Shown piece after piece: positions 7,188-13,702 of a DNA stretch of 64,000 bases (positions within the stretch are counted from its first letter, which is position 1; every line of letters starts with the position of its first letter). The position numbers and the translations under genes are program-made. This stretch comes from Anaerolineae bacterium (lineage in GTDB: Bacteria > Chloroflexota > Anaerolineae > 4572-78 > J111): assembly GCA_022071955.1 (NCBI GenBank), contig JAJVIM010000007.1:328177-392176 (forward strand), in the 5' to 3' direction. The notes beneath the pieces were generated by a model, which was given only the letters and a program-made list of their open reading frames with translations, was not told the origin of the DNA and did no database searches.

Positions 7188-10100
7188 TGCCCAACACCAT
7201 CTTTTCTGCTGCCCGTACTACTGAGAAAATGGTCAATCGCGCCGCTGAGTTGGCCCTGTTACAGGACTCATTTTGCCGAGAGGGAGATGATACACGGGTT
7301 ATCATCGTCGAAGGGGATGGGGGGTTGGGCAAAACCCGCCTGGTATCCGAAGCATTATGGCGGGCCGGTCAATCCGGTATATTTCCGGCCAGAAACAGAA
7401 CAAGCCCTGATTATGATTGGGAAATCCGTGACTCTGTGCTACTTTCGGATTTACTTGATTTTTCTGAAGTCAATTTACATACCAGCGAGAACTTTTTTCA
7501 ACGTATCCGGGGAAGTTTGGCCGGAAATGAACAAGTTGTCATTGAATTTCCCAAATACGATGCGGCTGTGGATGCCTACCGCCATCAGTTAAGTATGCAA
7601 TCTAATTATTTTGCTGTACAGCAGGCGGCAGAGGCAGCGCGCAAAGCCTTCATTGAGGATTACAAACAACTGGCCAGTCGCTATCGGATAGTTTGGGCGC
7701 TGGATACCGCCGAACAGTTGGGCTATCCCGACGCGCAGTGGTTACTTGAGCATAGGCTGCTATCGGACAATGATCTAACATTTAGTACCCAGCAACGCCT
7801 TCTGGAACTGCTCAAAAGTAATGAACTACCAAATACAACCGTTCTTTTGGTAGGACGCCCCCAGGCTCGTGAATATTTTGATAGAATCATAGAGGCCGGT
7901 AATGTAACCAGTGCGCCGTTTTCTGTAACAGAAATTTACCTTACTGCATTTTCAAGAGAAGATGTTGGCGCTTATTTGCGTTATCTGGCCGAAGAATATG
8001 CTAACCAATCGGCATTTAATCAGGACACCGCAACCTATCTGAAAGAACTTGCTGCCGATGATGACCGGGTTAGTGTGCTGCATCTGTACACCGGTGGGCA
8101 GCCGGTTAGCTTGGCCTTGTTTGTGGATGCTCTGGCTGAAGGCAACTATGAGCCTGAAGCCTTGCAGGATACATTTAGTGAAACAATGAAAAGACTGAGT
8201 TGGGATGAAACAACGAATACCCTTGACCCCAAGAAGTTAAAGATCGCGCAGTTTCAAATTGAAGAACAATTTATTCGCCTGATCTTTTCTCAAAAAACAG
8301 ACCTCCGCTCACGGATTCTTACGACGTTGGTTCGTGCGCGCCGAGGTCTGGATTCAAACCGCTTGATATATATTTTTAGCCAACTCCCCGATGCGCCTTC
8401 TGAACAGTCGCCGGATAAACCCAAATTACGCCAAACTATTGAAAAAGAACTGGATCGGACGAATCCAAGCTCCATTCGCTGGCTGTCTTTTGTAAAGGAA
8501 CGCGGCGATGGAAAGCTCATTCTTCAAGATGAGCTTTATCGGATTTATGATAGACATATGACTTTGAAGGTTGAAAAAGACACCAGCAACGTCTATTCAA
8601 TAGTTGAAGACAGGATTTCTATAGAAGATGAAACCCGGGAACGGGAACGGCTTTATAAACTATTGTTAGCCTTTGTCGAACAGAAATTGACTGAATTAAG
8701 ATTGCTGCGAACAGAACAACGTGTGGAGGATTTGGAAAAACTTTCTTTCCGTACCGCTGCGCAAGCATTATCTGAACAAAAAGAGTTTATAGGGGATGTT
8801 AACACAAAATGGGATGATTTATCAGATCAAATCCTCGAAGCCGAACTTGAAAGAGTTCATTATTTGCTTCGGATTGACCCTGATGCCGCATTTAATGACC
8901 AATACGCAGACCTGGCTGAACAAAGATGGCAAGCTTTTAGTGAAGAAGCTTATGTTCAGGTCCGGCTTGAACTGTGGCGGTTTCTGAACGATGAAGCTGC
9001 CCAAAAATTTGTGCAAGGGCAAGACAGGCCCAGCCAGGTTGAAGGTACTACGCCGTTAAAAACACTAAAACGAGCTGCAGTTCAGGCCTCGATTGCTGAT
9101 TGGATCAAACTGTTTTGGCTGCGAGGAAAATATAAACGCGCCATTGAGTTTGCCGACCACGTTGAAGAAATCATCGCCAACTTGCCGCATACCGATCAGG
9201 TTGAAGAAATCATCGCCAACTTGCCGCATACCGATCAGGTTGAAGAAATCATCGCCAACTTGCCGATTGCCGATCGGGTAAAAGAAAAACTCGCCAACTT
9301 GCTGCATACCGATCAGGTTGAAGAAATCATTGCCAAGCTAACCGAATTGCGTGATCTTCGGATTACCTTGAACCATACATTTTCCCGGGAAGAGCGCAGA
9401 CATTGGCGAGAGTTTTCTCAAATTTATCTAGGCAAGGACATTCAACAAGCCATCAACGTGCTTGAAGAACGCACAGTAAAAAAATTAGTCCGTCTGTTAA
9501 CAAAAACGGGTATTCCTGAAAAGAATGAGAAAAATTTTTTAACCCATCCCGGCAAAGTTCGTTTACAGCGACTTATTGGGATATCCTTTAATACCATTGG
9601 GTATGGCTATGCCACCCAGGGGTATTATCGGAAAGCGAGTAAAGCCTATGCCGACTCGCTGCGATATTTGCGTGGCACGGGATTTAAAACCCAGGAAGCC
9701 GTGGTCCGCAATAATCTATCACGCGCATTATCAGAAATGGGGTTAATCACCAGAGCTTTACGAATTTGTGAGGACGGATTGTCTTTAAAAAAGGAAGTTG
9801 GCTGGGAACCCCAAATAGCAGTTTCTTACAGTACCTTGGCGCTGATTTATAACAACGCTTTGCAGCCCGAAAATGCCTGGGTAGAAGCCGCTAAGGCTGT
9901 CGCTTATTTTCGCAAGCTGGAAAATGAGCGGGGGTTGGGATTAGGCTTGTTTCACCTGGCCGAGGCGTTACGCCGTTTGGCGGTGTCTAAAAAACCAAAA
10001 CAGGATAGTCTCCAGGATCTCTTTGAAACGGCACGGATAGTCATAAACGAAGCCGTTCAGATTTTTAGCGACAATCCGGAAAGTTATCGATACATTGAGT

Positions 10101-11029
10101 GTTTGATTGAATATGGGGCGCTCTATCGGGATTTTATGAACTATATTCGGGGCCGTGAACGGGAATTGGCAACCCGTAAACTATCTACCAGCGCATTGGG
10201 TAAAGAGTTGAAGCAATTTAGACTCTATGGGTTTTCGTTACATCAAATCAATCTGATGGTTAACCAGGCTAATGCCAGTTATGAGGCCGGTGAACTGGAT
10301 AAATCTAAAGAATTCCTTCAAAAAGCAATGACTCTGGTTAGCGAGAATGCTCGTAAACTGGCAGTAAGTTCTCTCACAAATGCCTTGAAGCGAGCTAAGG
10401 TAGGGCTTCCACGTCATCAACTAGATGCTTCCATTGATTTGGCTTACACATATTATTACGCCGGGGATTTTGACTCGGCCGAAAGAATTATCAGTGATGC
10501 AGTAAATTTGATTCCTAAAAATACCCTGTTAAAGCCCAATATAAACAATATTGAACACCTACCTAAACCCGTAGATGCTGAACCTTACGTTTTTATGTTA
10601 CTGGCCAAAATTTATACTCTTACGGGTGAATTGCGGTTGAATCAATTTATCACCAGGGCTGAAGAAGTTTGCAAAGACATTGCCATTAATGATAAACAAA
10701 AGCGGCGGTGTGTTGTTCACGACGATGAACTTGCAACGCAACGGCTTCGAGAGACGGCAGAAGCCTATGTCTTGGCTCTGACATACAGCAAATTATTTTC
10801 CACTCGTGCGCCTACCTTTACAGTAACCATGAATTCGCTGTACGATTATCTTAGAAAATTTAATGAAACCGAACTAGAAGACTTTTATAAGTATCAACGA
10901 GAATTTGGAAAATCCTACAATATTGCCGCGATAGAATCCGAAGATGTGATCAATTTGGAAATCTTTTTGAAACAATCATTTGGAGATTATATAGACAACG
11001 TGCCCCCAGGTCTCGCGGAGGAAAACTGA
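7187..11029 (+). CDS. Large STAND/AAA_16-type ATPase with TPR-like C-terminal half
   Basis: 1,280 residues from the ATG in the TAATG overlap, with GAGAGGAGG upstream. An N-terminal box (NRAAELALLQ) precedes Walker A GDGGLGKT at 43-50; Walker B is RIVWALDTAEQ with D173; VLLVGRPQAR follows. Residues 659-723 are five tandem 13-mers of the type VEEIIANLPHTDQ. About 800-935 and further on read as TPR-like helical pairs (GYGYATQGYYRKASKAYADS, RALSEMGLITRALRICEDGL). The design matches a signal-sensing NTPase whose repeats bind a ligand or partner. It is AT-richer than the window's housekeeping genes. Activation of the island's protease is a reasonable inference but not shown. Confidence 0.8.
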   Translation: MPNTIFSAARTTEKMVNRAAELALLQDSFCREGDDTRVIIVEGDGGLGKTRLVSEALWRAGQSGIFPARNRTSPDYDWEIRDSVLLSDLLDFSEVNLHTSENFFQRIRGSLAGNEQVVIEFPKYDAAVDAYRHQLSMQSNYFAVQQAAEAARKAFIEDYKQLASRYRIVWALDTAEQLGYPDAQWLLEHRLLSDNDLTFSTQQRLLELLKSNELPNTTVLLVGRPQAREYFDRIIEAGNVTSAPFSVTEIYLTAFSREDVGAYLRYLAEEYANQSAFNQDTATYLKELAADDDRVSVLHLYTGGQPVSLALFVDALAEGNYEPEALQDTFSETMKRLSWDETTNTLDPKKLKIAQFQIEEQFIRLIFSQKTDLRSRILTTLVRARRGLDSNRLIYIFSQLPDAPSEQSPDKPKLRQTIEKELDRTNPSSIRWLSFVKERGDGKLILQDELYRIYDRHMTLKVEKDTSNVYSIVEDRISIEDETRERERLYKLLLAFVEQKLTELRLLRTEQRVEDLEKLSFRTAAQALSEQKEFIGDVNTKWDDLSDQILEAELERVHYLLRIDPDAAFNDQYADLAEQRWQAFSEEAYVQVRLELWRFLNDEAAQKFVQGQDRPSQVEGTTPLKTLKRAAVQASIADWIKLFWLRGKYKRAIEFADHVEEIIANLPHTDQVEEIIANLPHTDQVEEIIANLPIADRVKEKLANLLHTDQVEEIIAKLTELRDLRITLNHTFSREERRHWREFSQIYLGKDIQQAINVLEERTVKKLVRLLTKTGIPEKNEKNFLTHPGKVRLQRLIGISFNTIGYGYATQGYYRKASKAYADSLRYLRGTGFKTQEAVVRNNLSRALSEMGLITRALRICEDGLSLKKEVGWEPQIAVSYSTLALIYNNALQPENAWVEAAKAVAYFRKLENERGLGLGLFHLAEALRRLAVSKKPKQDSLQDLFETARIVINEAVQIFSDNPESYRYIECLIEYGALYRDFMNYIRGRERELATRKLSTSALGKELKQFRLYGFSLHQINLMVNQANASYEAGELDKSKEFLQKAMTLVSENARKLAVSSLTNALKRAKVGLPRHQLDASIDLAYTYYYAGDFDSAERIISDAVNLIPKNTLLKPNINNIEHLPKPVDAEPYVFMLLAKIYTLTGELRLNQFITRAEEVCKDIAINDKQKRRCVVHDDELATQRLRETAEAYVLALTYSKLFSTRAPTFTVTMNSLYDYLRKFNETELEDFYKYQREFGKSYNIAAIESEDVINLEIFLKQSFGDYIDNVPPGLAEEN
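9161..9355 (+). repeat. Five 39-bp in-frame tandem repeats
   Basis: Units begin at 9161, 9200, 9239, 9278 and 9317. The first two are identical and the third nearly so, while the last two are more diverged. Each encodes 13 residues based on VEEIIANLPHTDQ. The near-identity of the first units points to recent expansion, so copy number may differ between strains. The repeat would form an amphipathic helix extension between the ATPase half and the TPR-like half. Confidence 0.9.
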
Positions 11030-12498
11030 TGGTTAACATGTTGCCATCCACGTTTGTTGAACAATTTGACACACAAGTTAAAAATGATTGCGCGCCTGTA
11101 TCTGTTACCCTAAGTCACTCTAATTACGAAATAAAATTTGATGACGACTGCGCTCCTGTTACTGCCGCCCCCATTTCATCTCCCACCGAAACAACCACAC
11201 CCATGCGTCTTGCCCCCCAACTCCACCTCGACAGCCTGCCGCACCGCTACACACTGGCGATCAGCCCCTATTCTCCGGCGGGGCCGGTGGTGCTCAACCC
11301 GCCGGCAATGGCTCGATTGCAACAGTTTAGCCAGCCCCAACCGCTGGAACAGGCTGTTGATTTTACGCTGGCCGCGGCCAATATTTTGCTGCCGGTGGAC
11401 CGCGAACCACAAATCGAAGCCGCACCCCTTGCCACCCTCACCGCCTGGCTGCACGTTACCAACGCCTGCAACCTGGATTGCCCCTATTGCTACGTGCGTA
11501 AATCCAACCAAAAAATGTCGGCGGAAACCGGACAGCAGGTTGTTGACTCGATTTTTCGATCTGCGCTAAAAAACGGTTTTCAAAGCATCAACCTGAAATA
11601 CGCCGGCGGCGAAGCGGCGCTTCACTTTGAAATGGTACGGCAATTGCACAGTTACGCCCAGCAATCGGCCTGCCGGCATAATCTGGATTTGCAGGCGGTG
11701 GTGTTGAGCAACGGCACCATCTGGACGCCGCCAATGGCCGACTGGCTGGTTGAAAACAGCGTCAAGCTGATGATTTCGCTGGATGGCGTTGGCGCGGCGC
11801 ACAATCGCCTGCGGCCTACCCGCGGCGGCAAAGGTTCGTTTGCCGCCATCGAACGCACCGTTGATACGGTGCTGCTTCCCCGTGGCGTCCAGCCCGATAT
11901 TTCTATCACCGTTACCGGCAGAAATGCCACGGCAGCGGCTGGCGCAGTTGAGTGGGCCATTGCTCGCAACCTGCCGTTTAGTCTCAATTTTTACCGTGAA
12001 AACGCAAACTCAAAAAAATTTGGGGATTTGCAGCTTGAGGAAACGCACATCATCGCCGGGCTGCGCGAGGCTTATCAAGTTGTTGAGAAACACCTGCCTA
12101 CCCGACCCTTTATCAACGGGCTGCTTGACCGGGTGCAAATGGGCGCTCATCAGCATACTTGCGGCGCGGGGCAAAATTATCTGGTTTTTTCGCACACCGG
12201 CGCGGTGGCGCAATGCCAGATGCACCTGGCCCAGAGCATACCTTTTTCAACCGGCGACGATCCTCTGGATATTATCAAAAACGGGGTTATTCCGTTGATC
12301 AGCGTTGAGGAAAAAGAGGGTTGCCGCACCTGCCCCTGGCGTTTCAGGTGCAGCGGCGGCTGTCCCATCGAAACCTATCGGGGCACCGGCCGGTTTGATG
12401 TAAAAAGCCCTCACTGCAACATTTACAAAACTCTTCTTCCCCAGGCGCTGCGACTGGAAGGCTTGCGACTGATGAAAGTTGGTGGGGTGTTAGATTGA
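11029..12498 (+). CDS. Radical SAM/SPASM peptide-modifying enzyme with N-terminal Cys-motif extension
   Basis: 489 residues, start in a TGATG overlap, GGAGGAAAACTG before it. The radical-SAM cluster motif is CNLDCPYCY (C147, C151, C154). A SPASM-type auxiliary cluster region carries C378, C396, C432, C435, C441, C445 and C463, including CRTCPWRFRCSGGC. YAGGEA supports SAM binding. Such enzymes usually crosslink or epimerise ribosomal peptides, or modify a partner protein. Residues 1-59 are unusual: DCAPV occurs twice (C21 and C41, 20 residues apart) in a low-complexity Ser/Thr/Pro-rich lead, and could be a fused substrate or docking segment. The gene is the last of the NTPase operon and is followed by a terminator at 12545. 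Confidence 0.85.
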   Translation: MVNMLPSTFVEQFDTQVKNDCAPVSVTLSHSNYEIKFDDDCAPVTAAPISSPTETTTPMRLAPQLHLDSLPHRYTLAISPYSPAGPVVLNPPAMARLQQFSQPQPLEQAVDFTLAAANILLPVDREPQIEAAPLATLTAWLHVTNACNLDCPYCYVRKSNQKMSAETGQQVVDSIFRSALKNGFQSINLKYAGGEAALHFEMVRQLHSYAQQSACRHNLDLQAVVLSNGTIWTPPMADWLVENSVKLMISLDGVGAAHNRLRPTRGGKGSFAAIERTVDTVLLPRGVQPDISITVTGRNATAAAGAVEWAIARNLPFSLNFYRENANSKKFGDLQLEETHIIAGLREAYQVVEKHLPTRPFINGLLDRVQMGAHQHTCGAGQNYLVFSHTGAVAQCQMHLAQSIPFSTGDDPLDIIKNGVIPLISVEEKEGCRTCPWRFRCSGGCPIETYRGTGRFDVKSPHCNIYKTLLPQALRLEGLRLMKVGGVLD

Positions 12499-12544
12499 TG
12501 CCAGAGTAGGTCCGGGATGTTGAAAGTTTTGCTGAATTTGGTAG

Positions 12545-12573
12545 CGGCGGTCGTAAGACTGCCGTTTTTTTTT
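12545..12573 (+). terminator. Rho-independent terminator after the radical SAM gene
   Basis: CGGCGGTC (12545-12552), loop GTAA, GACTGCCG (12557-12564), one G-T wobble in the stem, followed by nine T. It closes the NTPase/radical-SAM transcript and separates it from the small-protein locus. Confidence 0.8.
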
Positions 12574-12684
12574 GTTTGGATGATGTCCCGGAAAGGGGCT
12601 ATACCGTGTCAGGCCAGCATTTTATTATAAAAAGTAAGAAACAGTGACAACTTTTTAGACAGGGTTAACCACCTTACACACCCC

Positions 12685-12815
12685 AAAGGAGCAGCCTATC
12701 GAACAACCGACAAAAACGTACTAATTTAATCTTGATCAGCAAAAGGAGCAGCCTATCAGTTAACCCACCACTTTTTAACTACGCCCCACTTAACCCGTGA
12801 AAGGAGACGCTTATC
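12685..12815 (+). repeat. Three spaced 16-bp direct repeats containing AAAGGAG
   Basis: Copies at 12685-12700 and 12742-12757 are identical (AAAGGAGCAGCCTATC). The third at 12800-12815 reads AAAGGAGACGCTTATC. Spacing is 57 and 58 bases. Looser similarity extends upstream of each copy (ACTTTTTA and TTAACC elements). Each contains a perfect Shine-Dalgarno core, but no ATG/GTG/TTG sits at proper distance, so they look like ribosome decoys, remnants of duplicated gene starts, or protein-binding sites. Confidence 0.7.
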
Positions 12816-12825
12816 GAAGAAAAAG

Positions 12826-12863
12826 TGACGGCTGCGCGGAAGGTGCTTTCCGCGCAGCCGTCA
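12826..12863 (+). promoter_or_regulatory. Perfect 16-bp hairpin in the leader
   Basis: TGACGGCTGCGCGGAA at 12826-12841 pairs exactly with 12848-12863 around the loop GGTGCT. No T-run follows on the plus strand (AAAACC instead), so it is not a classic terminator. It may protect a processed RNA, act in attenuation, or be a protein-binding site ahead of the gene at 12903. Confidence 0.7.
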
Positions 12864-12902
12864 AAAACCACAAAGGGTTAAACTTTTAGTCAGGAGGAGA
12901 AA

Positions 12903-13061
12903 ATGAACTTTTTATGGGATGCAATAATTGGGTACTTTTTGTTCAGCTTTTTACTAATCAATGGCTGGTGCCTGGCCGTAAAAGTGCTACCGGCCCGCTG
13001 TCCAATCTGGTGGAAGAAGCACATCGTCGCTCCTGACCCCACTGAGCAGTGGCCGCTTTAA
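12903..13061 (+). CDS. Small membrane protein, 52 residues
   Basis: ATG at 12903 follows AGGAGGAGAAA closely, a very strong ribosome site that decides the start. Residues about 7-30 are a hydrophobic helix (AIIGYFLFSFLLINGW). Two cysteines (C23 and C33) and a Trp/Lys-rich tail (CPIWWKKH...TEQWPL) follow. I know no family. Being next to a radical-SAM enzyme makes a modified peptide conceivable, but a terminator lies between them and no leader-core pattern is clear. Confidence 0.65.
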   Translation: MNFLWDAIIGYFLFSFLLINGWCLAVKVLPARCPIWWKKHIVAPDPTEQWPL

Positions 13062-13072
13062 GGAGATAAATC

Positions 13073-13294
13073 ATGGTCAATGAATTATGCACTCTGCTAA
13101 AACTGAATATCCGGGCCGGAATTGGCCGGCGATTGGGTGCAGTAAACATCACCAGCGACTCAGCTAACCCCAACCTTTTTTACATCGCCAGCCCCAACGT
13201 TGTAGAAGCACAGGCATTGGCCGATGTGCTTTCAGTTCAGGCTAATTTGGTTCACGTAACCCAGTACAAGTTTATGGCCCAACGAATTGTTTGA
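13073..13294 (+). CDS. Small hypothetical protein, 73 residues
   Basis: Starts 11 bases after the previous stop, with AAGGAGATAAATC before the ATG. The sequence (LCTLLKLNIRAGIGRRLGAVNIT...NVVEAQALADVLSVQANLVHVTQYKF) has no membrane segment and looks like a compact alpha/beta domain. Single Cys at position 6. No family recognised. Co-transcription with two membrane peptides suggests it is their cytoplasmic partner. Confidence 0.65.
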   Translation: MVNELCTLLKLNIRAGIGRRLGAVNITSDSANPNLFYIASPNVVEAQALADVLSVQANLVHVTQYKFMAQRIV

Positions 13295-13313
13295 GTAAAG
13301 AGGAGGATAAACC

Positions 13314-13397
13314 ATGTTAATATTATGGATCTTTGTTTTAGGATTGCTGCTGGGAATGTTAAGCATCAGTCTACTCGCAGGTTTATTTGTGCATTAA
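13314..13397 (+). CDS. 27-residue single-helix membrane peptide
   Basis: The ATG at 13314 follows GAGGAGGATAAACC, again a near-perfect ribosome site. The product (MLILWIFVLGLLLGMLSISL...) is almost entirely hydrophobic with a Gly pattern (G10, G14) suited to helix packing. It is too short for usual gene finders. It could be a small regulatory membrane protein or a toxin-like peptide. It is followed closely by a strong terminator at 13415, so it is the last gene of the small-protein locus. Confidence 0.6.
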   Translation: MLILWIFVLGLLLGMLSISLLAGLFVH

Positions 13398-13414
13398 CTC
13401 AACCCTCTTTTAGT

Positions 13415-13478
13415 CTGAGCCTGGCCCGTTGTGACGGACTCTCCGTCCACCACAACGGCTCAGGCTCAGTTTGTATTT
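13415..13478 (+). terminator. Long-hairpin terminator at the right end of the island
   Basis: CTGAGCCTG (13415-13423) pairs with CAGGCTCAG (13461-13469), and inside it CCGTTGTG pairs with CACAACGG, with a further ACGGA/TCCGT pairing at the apex. TTTGTATTT follows. It ends the small-protein transcript just before the right flanking repeat. Confidence 0.8.
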
Positions 13479-13489
13479 AACCCGCACCT

Positions 13490-13509
13490 CAAATGGGCTG
13501 GCCCATTTG
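13490..13509. promoter_or_regulatory. 20-bp palindrome, candidate operator
   Basis: CAAATGGGC TG GCCCATTTG is a near-perfect dyad (9-bp arms, 2-base centre) about 130 bases before the membrane protein gene at 13641. The left duplicate at about 725 keeps only the right arm, so the dyad is specific to the copy that drives the intact gene. Confidence 0.5.
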
Positions 13510-13702
13510 CCACACCCGCCCGATAGAGGTATGTTATCACCGTTAGGTTGATACTGCCGCACATTCCCCAGAACACACGTTTTTACTGCTTTTCTACCCC
13601 CACCTGTCATAATTTCATTTAGCTGTTTTACGATGGACGGATGCACATGGCAAAACGAAATTTTTGGTCAACCCTAAGTACGTATTCTGGCTACGGCCTT
13701 TT
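13496..13702 (+). repeat. Right copy of the ~206-bp island-flanking repeat
   Basis: Counterpart of 725-930. It comprises the promoter/leader and the first ~20 codons of the gene at 13641. Differences are scattered substitutions rather than indels over most of the length, which shows an old duplication that has since drifted. Confidence 0.85.

Larger units (their letters stand above)
12574..12902 (+). promoter_or_regulatory. Leader region of the small-protein locus
   Basis: No long frame is present. An AT-rich stretch with ATTATAAAAAG near 12621 could be a promoter -10. Downstream are three copies of a 16-base motif at 12685, 12742 and 12800, then a 16-bp perfect hairpin at 12826-12863, and then AGGAGG immediately before the ATG at 12903. 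The order promoter, repeats, hairpin, gene resembles a regulated leader. Confidence 0.4.

Noticed and set aside
9065..9307. Minus-strand 80-codon frame with MRQVGDDFFNLIG repeats
   Set aside because: It is the reverse of the 39-bp tandem repeats inside the large NTPase; it stays open because the repeat unit is a multiple of three.
11138..11569. Alternative frame of 143 codons inside the radical-SAM gene
   Set aside because: Pro/Arg-rich shadow of the GC-rich coding frame; the annotated frame carries all cluster cysteines.
12700..12890. Micro-frames starting at ATC after the AAAGGAG repeats
   Set aside because: ATC is an extremely rare start codon, the frames are 2-22 codons and share no sequence, so translation there is not supported.
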